Origin: an uncultured Pelagibacteraceae bacterium
GTDB taxonomy: Bacteria; Pseudomonadota; Alphaproteobacteria; Pelagibacterales; Pelagibacteraceae
Reading direction: 5' to 3'
Assembly (NCBI GenBank): GCA_902598595.1
Contig: CACKCD010000002.1
Span: 1-55,149, forward strand
DNA: 55,149 nt
Each line of letters starts with the position of its first letter. Position 1 is the stretch's first letter. A model generated the notes under the pieces. The model did no database searches, had not been told where the DNA came from, and saw nothing but the letters and a program-made list of their open reading frames with translations. The translations under genes were made by a program, and so were the position numbers. This document shows positions 1 through 8,920 of this stretch, piece after piece.

Positions 1-1136
1 CTATTTATTAATTTACAAATATATTCAGCCATAGCAACTGTTACTTTGTGGTGCAGAGGTAAGACCAGATATCTATTTTCCAAGTAATCCATATTTTTAA
101 ACTTTTTACCTTTAGCAAATCTTTTAAATATAGAATACCTATCATTTCTAAAATGAACTTGATTTGTTTCAATAGAAAATTCTCTAAGTTTTTTTTGAAG
201 AAAATCTTTGTTATCTACTAAAATAGTAAACAGCCATGCTGCGTGAGTTTTTTTTGTGTCATAGTCATTTACACAAAAAATCTTTTTGTTAGATGATAAA
301 TTTCTAAGATATATATTAAATATTTTTTGTCGATGAGATAGAATTGATTTAAATTCCATTAATGAGTCGTAGCCCATAGTCGCTGCAATATCAGTCATTT
401 GATATTTATAACCTATTTCGTCTACATCATTTTCCCAAGTTCCTTTCTGCTTTTTTGTTCTATCAATGCCAAACCATCTTATCCTTTTTGCTTTAGGCTC
501 AAGCTTTTTATCTTTTATAGTTAACATACCGCCATCCCCGGTGGTAAAATGTTTTATTGCCTGAAAACTAAAAGTTGTAAACTCACTTATACTTCCTATC
601 GGTTTTCCCTCATAAGTAGCTCCGATAGCATGAGCTGCATCTTCAATAATAGGAATTTTATATTTTTTTGCTAGAGATCTTAGATTTTGCATATCACAAG
701 GTAAGCCTCCATAATGAACACAAATTATAGCTTTAGTTTTTTTTGAAATAAGTTTTTTTACACTTTCAATACTTATATTCATTGTTTCTCTCTCAACATC
801 GGCAAACTTTATTTTTACACCCATATACAACAAAGGAATATTTGTAGCTGTGCAAGTAAAAACTGTTGTTATCACTTCATCATTTTTTTTTAAGCCGGCT
901 AAAATATATGCTAAATGTAATGAGTCTGTTCCCGATCCAGTTGCTATAGCAGAGCACTTATTTGCAAAAATCTTTTTAAATTTATTCTCAAATTTATCTA
1001 CCATAGGTCCTTGCCCCAACCATCGCCCAGATAATCTTTTTTTTAAATTTAGTGACGATTTTTTTGAAACATATGGATAAAACAACATAACACCTTTACT
1101 TTTATCTGGCATTATGGGCAATTCTTTAAAAGACAT
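1..1136 (-). CDS. DegT/DnrJ/EryC1-family sugar aminotransferase (3' end cut by window)
   Basis: PLP-dependent aminotransferase of the family that aminates nucleotide-linked keto-sugars for surface polysaccharide. The minus frame is open from an ATG at 1136 to the window edge, about 378 codons, and the stop is not reached. Visible family features are an N-terminal GRWLGQGP stretch, the GSGTDSLHLAY cofactor-pocket region, IEDAAHAIGA (Asp for the PLP pyridine) and SFQAIKHFTTGDGG with the internal-aldimine Lys. A family member normally has 370-390 residues, so only the last few are missing. It lies downstream of rfbB on the same strand, which would supply a dTDP-4-keto-6-deoxy sugar substrate (inference). 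The exact sugar, for example a 3- or 4-amino-deoxyhexose, cannot be told from sequence. Confidence 0.88.
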   Translation of the reverse strand, partial: MSFKELPIMPDKSKGVMLFYPYVSKKSSLNLKKRLSGRWLGQGPMVDKFENKFKKIFANKCSAIATGSGTDSLHLAYILAGLKKNDEVITTVFTCTATNIPLLYMGVKIKFADVERETMNISIESVKKLISKKTKAIICVHYGGLPCDMQNLRSLAKKYKIPIIEDAAHAIGATYEGKPIGSISEFTTFSFQAIKHFTTGDGGMLTIKDKKLEPKAKRIRWFGIDRTKKQKGTWENDVDEIGYKYQMTDIAATMGYDSLMEFKSILSHRQKIFNIYLRNLSSNKKIFCVNDYDTKKTHAAWLFTILVDNKDFLQKKLREFSIETNQVHFRNDRYSIFKRFAKGKKFKNMDYLENRYLVLPLHHKVTVAMAEYICKLIN

Positions 1137-1177
1137 CTAATCTCATTATCATAAGAAATTAATCAGCACAAATGACT

Positions 1178-1894
1178 TTAAGTCTTTTTTTTAATCAAAT
1201 TTTTTAATTTGTTTAAATTCATTGAAGGATTTTTTGGAAATTTAATATTTTTTAGTTTTTTTATCGAAATTTTTTTTATCTTTCTATTATATTGTTTTGC
1301 AAAATTATAAACTGTTTGAGTTGGACCTCCTAGATTGATTACTCCCCTCCTGTTGAGTATTTTCATCATTATAGGGATAACATCTTCGTGAAAAATAAAA
1401 TTAAGTTTTACATCTGAAAATGCCCTTTTATGAATAAATGGTTTTTCTGTCATACAAGCTCTTATGATTAATGAATTGTTATACATCTGAACCGCAGCTT
1501 CCCCACCAAGTTTTGACCAAGAATAATTATTTTTCGGCAGCAAGGGATCTGTTTCTTTATAATTACCTTTAGTTCCCGGGTAAACATAACTTGTAGAAAA
1601 ATAAATTAACTTAATTTTTAATTTTTGACATATTATAACAAGATTACATGTTCCAACTATATTGAGGCTTATACTTTCAGCAATATTATTTTCGTGTTTT
1701 TCAAGAGGTCTAGATAGACCAGCTAAATGAATAACAGTTTTGGTTTTTTTTCCTTTAAGATAATTTTCTATAGAATTTGGTTTTAAAATATTCAACTCAC
1801 TTTTATTTGGAAAATAAAAATTTTTAAATTTTTTTTCTTTTAAGATTTTTCCAAATCTTCCTGCACCACCTGTAACTACAATATTTTTTTTCAT
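1178..1894 (-). CDS. NAD-dependent epimerase/dehydratase (short SDR)
   Basis: Extended short-chain dehydrogenase-type nucleotide-sugar enzyme of 238 residues. It opens with the Rossmann motif VTGGAGRFG, has an AGLSRP stretch after the second strand and the catalytic pair in the order STSYVYPG then NYSWSKLGGE (Tyr-x3-Lys). The family is usually 300-340 residues; here the C-terminal substrate domain is short, so either the substrate pocket is reduced or the enzyme acts on a small sugar. The start overlaps the preceding gene by 4 nt (ATGA), indicating translational coupling in the minus-strand glycan operon. Whether it acts as epimerase, reductase or dehydratase is unknown. Confidence 0.8.
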   Translation of the reverse strand: MKKNIVVTGGAGRFGKILKEKKFKNFYFPNKSELNILKPNSIENYLKGKKTKTVIHLAGLSRPLEKHENNIAESISLNIVGTCNLVIICQKLKIKLIYFSTSYVYPGTKGNYKETDPLLPKNNYSWSKLGGEAAVQMYNNSLIIRACMTEKPFIHKRAFSDVKLNFIFHEDVIPIMMKILNRRGVINLGGPTQTVYNFAKQYNRKIKKISIKKLKNIKFPKNPSMNLNKLKNLIKKKT

Positions 1895-2682
1895 TTAATA
1901 GATCTTTCAAATAATAGATCGTACATATCTAAATCTTTATATTTTTCGTCAAAATTTTTAAAATTCATAAATTTAGTTACTTTGTTTGAACTTTTATTTT
2001 TGAGTTTATAATTATTGTCATTCATAAATTTTATAAAATTATTTAAATTTATCATATATAAATAGTTTATTTTTGGGTGCATATTAATTTGTTTTAAAAC
2101 CACTTTATTAACATCTTTTGGAGCACTAAAAAAAGGAGTTTGAGCTATTAAGATATATTTAGAGTTTAAAAAATTATTAATGATCTGTTCATAATTTTCT
2201 ATGTATTGCAAGGAACTACCAAAGTAAACTATATCTAAATTATCATTTATTTTTTCTTCATCTATAAATAAATTATCTAAATTTTTTTTGATTTTAAAGT
2301 CTTTAACAATATTTACAACTTTTTGCTGATCATAAAAAAAATATTTTAATTTTAAAAATTTTTTATTTAAATAATTATACAAATTAAGATTTCCGCCTCC
2401 ATAATCACAAAAGTAAAGTGTTTGATTCTCTTTTTTGATTACTAATAGTAAATTAAGTAAATTCGAATAAGAGATATAAGGAGTTTTTTCGATATTAGTA
2501 TTTAAATAAATTGCCTCGAGTTCATCAATCAGTTTTTCTTCAGTCTTATAATTATTTTGAGGCAATGAACTAAGTTTAGTTTCTATAAAAAAAATTTTAA
2601 AAATCTTAAATAATTTTCTAGAGAAAAAAGGATTTAGCTTGTCAAAGAAAATAGAACTAAAAAAAAGGTTTACTTTATTCAT
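1891..2682 (-). CDS. TIGR04325-like putative methyltransferase
   Basis: Protein of 263 residues that resembles the TIGR04325 methyltransferase family of polysaccharide clusters. The pattern seen is FCDYGGGNLNLY (degenerate SAM-binding glycine loop), a later Asp-rich stretch, DIVYFGSSLQYIENY (the family's SS-LQY block), then ILIAQTPFF and a C-terminal half rich in Asn and Lys. It overlaps both neighbours by 4 nt, so it is almost certainly co-translated with the epimerase and the DUF4422-like gene. It probably modifies a sugar of the cell-surface glycan, but the acceptor is unknown. The family call rests on motif resemblance and not on a search. Confidence 0.65.
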   Translation of the reverse strand: MNKVNLFFSSIFFDKLNPFFSRKLFKIFKIFFIETKLSSLPQNNYKTEEKLIDELEAIYLNTNIEKTPYISYSNLLNLLLVIKKENQTLYFCDYGGGNLNLYNYLNKKFLKLKYFFYDQQKVVNIVKDFKIKKNLDNLFIDEEKINDNLDIVYFGSSLQYIENYEQIINNFLNSKYILIAQTPFFSAPKDVNKVVLKQINMHPKINYLYMINLNNFIKFMNDNNYKLKNKSSNKVTKFMNFKNFDEKYKDLDMYDLLFERSIK

Positions 2683-3521
2683 TTTAATTGAATCTTATCT
2701 TTATTAGTATCGAAGAAAAAAATTGGCCACTCCAAAGGTTTAGAATATTTATTGAACCAATATGACAAATACCTTTCGGCTAAAAATGCGTAAATTCTAG
2801 TTTTAGCATAACCCTCAAGATCAAAACCAAAAAAACTTTCACAAGCTTCAAGCCAGTTGAATATTGAATTAAAATATTTTTTTAATAATTTATTTGACTT
2901 ACAAAAAAATAAATTTTCTCTATTAAAAGAGTAATTTTTATTGATATAGTCTGTAAAATCTTTTCTCTCTTTTGGATCCAAAGTAGTAATTGCTTTATCT
3001 AAATATCCGTCTCCATGAAATACGTCAAAATGTAATTTTATATTTTGATTTTTTTTAATAAAATAAGAGGGATTTAGTAGAAATTTTTTCTTTGCATGTT
3101 TTAATATTTTGCTAAACTTCCAATTATTGACAGGTATTTTTTCACCCAATATTACATCATAATTTTTCCATTTGTTGGGTATTTTTTTTAATATATAGTT
3201 TTCAAAATTATCTTTATCTATAAGACCACTTATCTCCTCAGACTTAAGCTCACTTTTTTGACTCCAGTGATATCTGTATCCTGAAAAACCAATCCAAGTA
3301 CCATCTTTTATTTCGTTCAAAATATTTTTCCAAAACCAATAATAAAAAGTATATTCACCATAATATTTATTCTTATGAGATATATTTGTTTTCGTATTGT
3401 CTCGAACCCATTCATTCGAAAAATTATTTTTACCTAGTCCAACCGGCGTATATCCTAATTTTTTTAAATTTTGCAAGTGATGATTATGCAAACACATACA
3501 AAAAATTTTATAGTCATTCAT
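2679..3521 (-). CDS. DUF4422-like glycosyltransferase-associated protein
   Basis: Protein of 280 residues. The N-terminal half carries the DUF4422 signature: a KIFCMCLHNHH opening, YTPVGLG, then DNTKTNISHKNKYYGEY and YYWFWKNI followed by WIGFSGYRYHW. The C-terminal half has YSFNRENLFFCKS, like the NMF block of that family, and an aromatic tail ending in WPIFFF. DUF4422 proteins occur in capsule and O-antigen clusters and are thought to be GT-like. No signal peptide or membrane segment is visible, so it should be cytoplasmic. It is coupled by 4 nt to the downstream methyltransferase and lies 27 bp from rfbB. Transferase activity is an inference. Confidence 0.65.
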   Translation of the reverse strand: MNDYKIFCMCLHNHHLQNLKKLGYTPVGLGKNNFSNEWVRDNTKTNISHKNKYYGEYTFYYWFWKNILNEIKDGTWIGFSGYRYHWSQKSELKSEEISGLIDKDNFENYILKKIPNKWKNYDVILGEKIPVNNWKFSKILKHAKKKFLLNPSYFIKKNQNIKLHFDVFHGDGYLDKAITTLDPKERKDFTDYINKNYSFNRENLFFCKSNKLLKKYFNSIFNWLEACESFFGFDLEGYAKTRIYAFLAERYLSYWFNKYSKPLEWPIFFFDTNKDKIQLK

Positions 3522-3548
3522 TATAAGTTTTTAAATAATTTTTAATCT

Positions 3549-4559
3549 TCATTTACCTAATCTTTTTGAAAATAAACTTTTTGAAATTTTTGAAAAATAT
3601 CTTTGATTTTCGATATACCAATTTATTGTTTTAGATATTCCTTGATCGAAAGTTATTTTTGGCCTCCATTTCAGTTTTCTTTTAATTTTATTACTATTAA
3701 GAGAATATCTAAAATCATGTCCTGGCCTATCTTTAACAAAAATTATTTTTACTTTTTTACCTATTTTTATTTTTTTAGCTGCAAATATTTTTAGTATCTT
3801 TTTTACAAGCAATGTATTGCTACAGTTTATACCTGAACCAATATTATATTTTTCTCCTGATTTTCCCTTAAAAAATAATTTTATTAAGGCTTCACAATGG
3901 TCATCAACATAGATCCATTCTCTAGTATTTTTTCCTTTTGCATATATTGGCAATGGTTTATTATTTAAAATATTGTAAATCATTTTAGGAATTAGTTTTT
4001 CTGGGAATTGTCTAGGGCCATAATTATTAGAACAATTTGAAATAACAGCATTTATTTTATAAGTTCTAATATAAGCGCTTATTAAATGATCAGAAGAAGC
4101 TTTGGAAGCAGAGTAAGGAGAGCTAGGGTGATAAGGAAAATTTTCGTTTGATTTTTTTGAGCCAGGAATATCACCATAAACCTCATCAGTAGAAATATGA
4201 ACTAATTTAATCCTCCTTTTATAATTTTTTAATGCCTCTAGTAGATTGTAAACTCCTAAAATATTATTTTTGATAAAATTAAAAGAATCATCTATCGATC
4301 TGTCAACATGAGTGTCAGCAGCCAGATTAAAAATACCATCTGGTTTATATTTGTTAAGGATCTTAATTATTTCTTTTTTATTATTTATATCAATTTTTTT
4401 AAAGGAGTAATTTTTACTTTTAATATCCTTTAAATTATATTTTTGGGCAGAATATGAGAGGCTATCAATATTTAAAACACTAAATTTTTTTTTTAATAAT
4501 AGCCTTATTAGGTTACTACCAATAAAACCATACCCACCAGTTACAATAAACCTTTTCAT
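3549..4559 (-). CDS. rfbB: dTDP-glucose 4,6-dehydratase
   Basis: Converts dTDP-D-glucose to dTDP-4-keto-6-deoxy-D-glucose, the branch point for rhamnose and amino-deoxyhexoses. At 336 residues it is full length. Motifs are VTGGYGFIGSN (NAD binding), ADTHVDRSI, STDEVYGD with the catalytic Thr-Asp-Glu, SPYSASKAS (Tyr-x3-Lys), SNCSNNYGPRQFPEKLIP and VDDHCEAL. It is the first gene of the minus-strand glycan operon and is divergent from the GT2 gene across a 65 bp AT-rich spacer. No rfbA, rfbC or rfbD is seen here, so the keto-sugar is more likely to be taken by the DegT aminotransferase downstream (inference) or by genes outside the window. Confidence 0.93.
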   Translation of the reverse strand: MKRFIVTGGYGFIGSNLIRLLLKKKFSVLNIDSLSYSAQKYNLKDIKSKNYSFKKIDINNKKEIIKILNKYKPDGIFNLAADTHVDRSIDDSFNFIKNNILGVYNLLEALKNYKRRIKLVHISTDEVYGDIPGSKKSNENFPYHPSSPYSASKASSDHLISAYIRTYKINAVISNCSNNYGPRQFPEKLIPKMIYNILNNKPLPIYAKGKNTREWIYVDDHCEALIKLFFKGKSGEKYNIGSGINCSNTLLVKKILKIFAAKKIKIGKKVKIIFVKDRPGHDFRYSLNSNKIKRKLKWRPKITFDQGISKTINWYIENQRYFSKISKSLFSKRLGK

Positions 4560-4624
4560 TTGCTATTATTTATATTATTTATATTTTTAAGTATAGTTTC
4601 TATCACAATGAAGGCATTTTTTGG

Positions 4625-5485
4625 ATGCAAATAACAAAAGAAAACTTAACAATAATTATAGTCACGATAAAGAGTCAAAATGTAATTGATGATTGCTTAA
4701 CTTCAATTGATCCAGATATAAAAAAAATAATTATAGAAAACTCCTCTGACAAAGAATTTATAAAGTCTTTAAAAGAAAAATATCAAAATATTGAATGTTA
4801 CCTTACAGGAGAAAATTTAGGTATGGGATCAGGTAATAATTTTGGAATAGAAAAATCAAGCACAAGATATGTCATGATTTTAAATCCTGATACAATTTTA
4901 AAACCTGATACGTTAAGTCAAATTTTCGAAAAATCAAAAAATCTTGAATTTGCTATTTTAAGTCCCTTAAGTGACGATAAAAATTACCCAAACTATAAAA
5001 CTAAAAAAAGTACTCTAACAAAAAATAATGATTTATTTGAGGTTGATCAAGTGGATGGCTATGCAATGATATTAGATAAAGAGCAATTTAATAACGTTTT
5101 TTTTGATGAGAAAATATTTATGTATTTAGAGAATGATGACCTATGCTTAAGAATTAAAAAATCGAAAAAAAAAATTTTTATATATGCAAAATCATTAATT
5201 TCTCATCTGGGGGGTAAGACAGTTGATAGAAAATACTTCAACGAGATAGAATTTTCAAGAAACTGGCATTGGAATTGGTCAAAATTTTATTTTAGAAAAA
5301 AACACTACGGATTTTTTTTGGCTTTCGTACCTGGACTTTTGACTTTTTTTAAAGCAGTTTTTAAAAGTTTGTATTTTTTTATTGTAAATAATAAATTTAA
5401 AAGCAAAATACACTATTGTAGGGCATCAGGATTTATTAATGCTGCTCTAAATAAAAAATCTTGGTTTAGACCAAGATTAGATTGA
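4625..5485 (+). CDS. family 2 glycosyltransferase (rhamnosyltransferase-like)
   Basis: GT-A fold transferase of 286 residues that should use a nucleotide sugar at the inner membrane. It begins with LTIIIVTIKS, has GENLGMGSGNNFGIE, then the metal-binding VMILNPDTIL (the D-x-D-like NPD of WbbL-type enzymes) and VDGYAMILDK followed by the acceptor/base region FMYLENDDLCLRIKKS. The C-terminal part carries a hydrophobic stretch (FFLAFVPGLLTFFKAVF) suggesting membrane association. It starts the plus-strand part of the glycan region and is followed 31 bp later by an epimerase gene. Donor and acceptor are not determined. Confidence 0.85.
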   Translation: MQITKENLTIIIVTIKSQNVIDDCLTSIDPDIKKIIIENSSDKEFIKSLKEKYQNIECYLTGENLGMGSGNNFGIEKSSTRYVMILNPDTILKPDTLSQIFEKSKNLEFAILSPLSDDKNYPNYKTKKSTLTKNNDLFEVDQVDGYAMILDKEQFNNVFFDEKIFMYLENDDLCLRIKKSKKKIFIYAKSLISHLGGKTVDRKYFNEIEFSRNWHWNWSKFYFRKKHYGFFLAFVPGLLTFFKAVFKSLYFFIVNNKFKSKIHYCRASGFINAALNKKSWFRPRLD

Positions 5486-5516
5486 TTTAATTGTTTCGTA
5501 GATATATTTAGTGCTA

Positions 5517-6407
5517 ATGTCGAAAATTAAAAAAAAAATTTTAATTACAGGTGGAGCAGGATTTGTTGGTACAAATTTAATCAATTTTTTTCTTAATAAA
5601 ACAAAGTTTGATATTGTTAGCTTAGATAATTATTCGTCAGGGACGAAAAAAAACCACATCAAAAATCGAAGAGTTAAATATATAAAAGGACATACAAAAA
5701 ATATTATAAATTTAATTAAAAATCCCAAACAAATTCATTCTGTTTTTCATTTTGGCGAATTTGCTAGAATTTATCAAAGCTTTTTAAAAATGAAAGAATG
5801 CGTTGACTCAAATTTTGTTGGTACCACAGCTGTATTTAATTTTTGTTTGAATAATAATATTAAACTTATTTATTCTGCTACATCAGCTTCTTTAGGAAAT
5901 AAAGGAAAAGACGAGAATTTGTCTCCTTACGCTTTTAGTAAGGCCAAAAATCTTGAAATATTAGAAAATTTAAAAAAATATTTTAAGTTTAAGTTCGAAG
6001 TTTTATACTTTTATAATGTTTATGGACCTCATCATATATCTAAAGGTAGTATGGCTACTGTAATTGGAATTTTCGAAGATCAATATTTGAGAAAAAAACC
6101 TTTAACTGTAGTCAATCCGGGAAATCAAACTAGAAGATTTACACATATTAATGATACGGTTAAAGTGTGTTACTTGGCCTGGAAAAAGGGATTGAATAGA
6201 CATTACATAATTACAAACAAAAAATCACACTCCATAAAAGAAGTTGCTAAAATGTTTAAATCTAAAATTACTTACTTACCTAAAAGAAGTGGGGAAAGGT
6301 ACTCTTCCGCATTAGTAAATAAAAATTTATCTAATAAAATTTATACTTTATTTGGAAAAATAAGTTTAAAAAATTATATTAACGATTTTATTAAGCAGCA
6401 TTCTTAA
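5517..6407 (+). CDS. NAD-dependent nucleotide-sugar epimerase
   Basis: Extended SDR of the UDP-glucose 4-epimerase/dehydratase group, 296 residues from the ATG at 5517; an in-frame GTG at 5511 is possible but adds only two residues. Motifs are ITGGAGFVGTN (NAD loop), SLDNYSSG (NAD-specific Asp), a short Ser-rich SATSASLG strand, SPYAFSKA (Tyr-x3-Lys) and FYNVYGPHH. The loop between the catalytic Ser and Tyr is shorter than in GalE. It belongs with the surface-glycan genes. It converges with apt, the two stops overlapping by 4 nt. Product sugar unknown. Confidence 0.82.
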   Translation: MSKIKKKILITGGAGFVGTNLINFFLNKTKFDIVSLDNYSSGTKKNHIKNRRVKYIKGHTKNIINLIKNPKQIHSVFHFGEFARIYQSFLKMKECVDSNFVGTTAVFNFCLNNNIKLIYSATSASLGNKGKDENLSPYAFSKAKNLEILENLKKYFKFKFEVLYFYNVYGPHHISKGSMATVIGIFEDQYLRKKPLTVVNPGNQTRRFTHINDTVKVCYLAWKKGLNRHYIITNKKSHSIKEVAKMFKSKITYLPKRSGERYSSALVNKNLSNKIYTLFGKISLKNYINDFIKQHS

Positions 6408-6943
6408 TGACCAGGAAATTCCATTAAACAATTGGTATTATAACCTTTTTTTTTAAGAAGATTATTGCCTGGCAAATCAAATAAGTTGATAACAAAGATA
6501 AATCCCGCAACTATACCACCAGAAATTTCTATTAATTTAGCTGCAGCTTCAGCAGTTCCACCTGTAGCAATTAAATCGTCTATAACAAGAACTTTTTCTC
6601 CTTTTTCAATAGAGTCTTTATGAACCTCTATCGTAGCTTCACCATATTCAAGTTTAAAATCTACAGAATGAGTTTCTGCAGGTAACTTATTTTTTTTTCT
6701 AAGCAAAATGAGAGGTTTATTCAAAGCGTATGATACAGTTGATGCGAATACAAAACCTCTTGATTCAATTGCTGAAACTTTATCGAATTCAATTTTTTTC
6801 GATAATTCAATAATTTTATCAGTTGTGAATTTAAAGGCTTGAGGATTTTTAATTAAAGTAGTGATATCTCGAAATAAAATACCTTCTTTAGGATAGTCTG
6901 GAATTGATCTGATATGCTTTTTTAAATCCATATTTAACTTCAA
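6404..6943 (-). CDS. apt: adenine phosphoribosyltransferase
   Basis: Salvages adenine with PRPP to give AMP in the cytoplasm. The 179-residue protein is full length, with IPDYPKEGILFRDIT at the N-terminus, SRGFVFAS, LLRKKNKLP and the PRPP-binding loop VLVIDDLIATGGTAEA. The start at 6943 gives MKLNMDLKKHIR; an internal ATG at 6931 fits the family N-terminus equally well. It is divergent from mtnP across only 28 bp. Context is telling: MtnP releases free adenine, which Apt would recycle. The shared spacer is too short for two separate promoters, so co-regulation or promoters within the facing genes are likely (inference). Confidence 0.95.
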   Translation of the reverse strand: MKLNMDLKKHIRSIPDYPKEGILFRDITTLIKNPQAFKFTTDKIIELSKKIEFDKVSAIESRGFVFASTVSYALNKPLILLRKKNKLPAETHSVDFKLEYGEATIEVHKDSIEKGEKVLVIDDLIATGGTAEAAAKLIEISGGIVAGFIFVINLFDLPGNNLLKKKGYNTNCLMEFPGH

Positions 6944-6971
6944 GTTTTAGCAAAAAAGCATTAATAATTAA

Positions 6972-7850
6972 ATGATGAAAAAAAGAAAACTCGGGATAAT
7001 TGGTGGTAGCGGTCTTTACAAAATGGATGGTTTTGAATCAACCAAATGGAAAAAACTTAAAACCTCTTGGGGAAATCCATCAGATGAAATTTTAATCGCA
7101 AAATTAGGAAAAGAAGAAATTTGTTTTATACCAAGACATTCTAGAGGTCATAAGATTAATCCAACAAATATAAATTTTAGAGCTAATATTGATGCCATGA
7201 AACAGCTGGGAGTAACTGATATAATTTCTGTCTCAGCAGTTGGTTCTCTTAAAGAGAAATTAGAGCCTGGTAAATTTGTAATAGTAGATCAATTTATTGA
7301 TAGAACTTTTTCTAGAGTAAAAACTTTTTTTGACGACGAGATCGTCGCACACGTTTCAATGGCAAAACCAATAAGCCCAGGTTTATCTAATTGCTGTGAA
7401 GCAGTTTTAAAAAAATTAAATATAGAATACCAAAAAGGAGGAATTTATATTGTTATGGAAGGTCCACAATTTTCAACTTTAGCTGAGTCAAATTTATATA
7501 GATCATGGGGTGCAGATGTAATAGGTATGACTAATATGCCTGAGGCAAAATTAGCAAGAGAAGCAGAAATTAGATATTGCACTATTGCCATGGTAACCGA
7601 CTATGATTGTTGGCATCCAGATCATGAGGAAGTTGACGTTTCTATGGTAATTCAAACTTTACAGAAAAATGCATCTAATGCACAAAATATGATTAAGGAG
7701 ATTGTCAAAACTTTTAAAGATTATTCAGTAGATAAAGACCCTGCAAATGATTGTTTAGATGTAGCAATAATTACCGATCCTAAAAAAAGAACAAAAAAAA
7801 CAATTAAAAGATTAAAATATATTGCAGGTAGAGTTTTAAATAAAAAATAA
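6972..7850 (+). CDS. mtnP: S-methyl-5'-thioadenosine phosphorylase
   Basis: Phosphorolyses 5'-methylthioadenosine to adenine and 5-methylthioribose-1-phosphate. The 292-residue protein has GIIGGSGLYKM, the phosphate-binding RHSRGHKINP, GPQFSTLAES and MTNMPEAKLAREAE. TDYDCWH marks the MTA-type rather than purine-nucleoside-type active site. It is the first gene of a six-gene plus-strand run and overlaps mtnA by 1 nt (TAATG). MTA is the by-product of spermidine synthase, encoded four genes downstream. The same enzymes often accept 5'-deoxyadenosine from radical-SAM reactions (family knowledge). Confidence 0.95.
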   Translation: MMKKRKLGIIGGSGLYKMDGFESTKWKKLKTSWGNPSDEILIAKLGKEEICFIPRHSRGHKINPTNINFRANIDAMKQLGVTDIISVSAVGSLKEKLEPGKFVIVDQFIDRTFSRVKTFFDDEIVAHVSMAKPISPGLSNCCEAVLKKLNIEYQKGGIYIVMEGPQFSTLAESNLYRSWGADVIGMTNMPEAKLAREAEIRYCTIAMVTDYDCWHPDHEEVDVSMVIQTLQKNASNAQNMIKEIVKTFKDYSVDKDPANDCLDVAIITDPKKRTKKTIKRLKYIAGRVLNKK

Positions 7851-8920
7851 TGAAAATTGAGGGTAAAACTTACAGAACGATTTGGTTTGAGAACAATACT
7901 GTAAAAATAATAGACCAAACAAAACTTCCTCATCAATTTTTAATTAAAGATTTAAAAAATGTAAAAGATGCGATTAATGCTATCAAGACCATGGAAGTTA
8001 GAGGAGCCCCATTAATTGGTGCTACTGCTGCTTATGGCTTAGTTTTATCCTTAATTGAAAAAAACGATTTATCATTTTTAAAAAAATCAAGTGAAGATTT
8101 AATTTCTTCCAGACCAACAGCAATTAATTTAAAATGGGCTGTAGACCGAATGATGAAAAAATTATTAGGAGTTAATGATAAAGATATTTTAAAAATCGCA
8201 TTAGACGAAGCTAAATCAATCGTAGAAGAAGATATAAATTATTGTAAAAGCATAGGTTTAAACGGGTTAAAAATAATTAAAGACATAGCAGATAAAAAAA
8301 AAGATACTGTGAATATTTTAACTCATTGTAATGCTGGCTGGCTGGCTACTATAGATTGGGGCACAGCAACTTCACCAATATATCATGCTCATCAAAATGG
8401 AATTAAAGTTCATGTTTGGGTAGATGAGACGAGACCAAGAAATCAAGGAGCAAATTTAACTTCATATGAACTTAATGAAGAAAAAATTTCAAATACAGTA
8501 ATTACTGATAACGCTGGAGGAATTTTAATGCAAAGAGGGCAAGTTGATATGTGTATAGTTGGTACAGATAGAACTTTATCTAATGGAGATGTGTGTAATA
8601 AAGTAGGAACTTATTTAAAGGCCCTAGCAGCAAAAGATAACAATGTTCCTTTTTATGTAGCACTACCCAGTTCAACAATTGATTGGGAAATTAAAAATCA
8701 TAAAAAAATCCCCATAGAAGAGAGAAATCCTGAAGAGTTATCTCATATTGAAGGTGTGGATGAGAATAACAATATAAAAAAAATTAGAATTTACCCCCAA
8801 AAAAGTAGATCATTAAACCTAGCCTTTGACGTAACACCTGCTAAACTAGTAACAGGATTAATTACAGAAAAAGGAATTTGTGAAGCATCAGAAAAAGGAT
8901 TGAAAGGATTATTTAAGTGA
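7850..8920 (+). CDS. mtnA: methylthioribose-1-phosphate isomerase
   Basis: Isomerises 5-methylthioribose-1-phosphate to methylthioribulose-1-phosphate. The 356-residue, eIF2B-alpha-like protein shows MEVRGAPLIGATAAYG, LTHCNAGWLATIDWGTA with the catalytic Cys, VDETRPRNQG, ITDNAGG and VGTDRTLSNGDVCNKVGTY with the catalytic Asp. This is the diagnostic MtnA set and separates it from true initiation-factor subunits. It overlaps mtnP by 1 nt and the next gene by 4 nt (GTGA), so the three are tightly coupled. Confidence 0.95.
   Translation: MKIEGKTYRTIWFENNTVKIIDQTKLPHQFLIKDLKNVKDAINAIKTMEVRGAPLIGATAAYGLVLSLIEKNDLSFLKKSSEDLISSRPTAINLKWAVDRMMKKLLGVNDKDILKIALDEAKSIVEEDINYCKSIGLNGLKIIKDIADKKKDTVNILTHCNAGWLATIDWGTATSPIYHAHQNGIKVHVWVDETRPRNQGANLTSYELNEEKISNTVITDNAGGILMQRGQVDMCIVGTDRTLSNGDVCNKVGTYLKALAAKDNNVPFYVALPSSTIDWEIKNHKKIPIEERNPEELSHIEGVDENNNIKKIRIYPQKSRSLNLAFDVTPAKLVTGLITEKGICEASEKGLKGLFK

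Noticed and set aside
850-1080. 76-residue plus-strand frame
   Set aside because: Lies entirely inside the well-supported DegT aminotransferase gene on the other strand.
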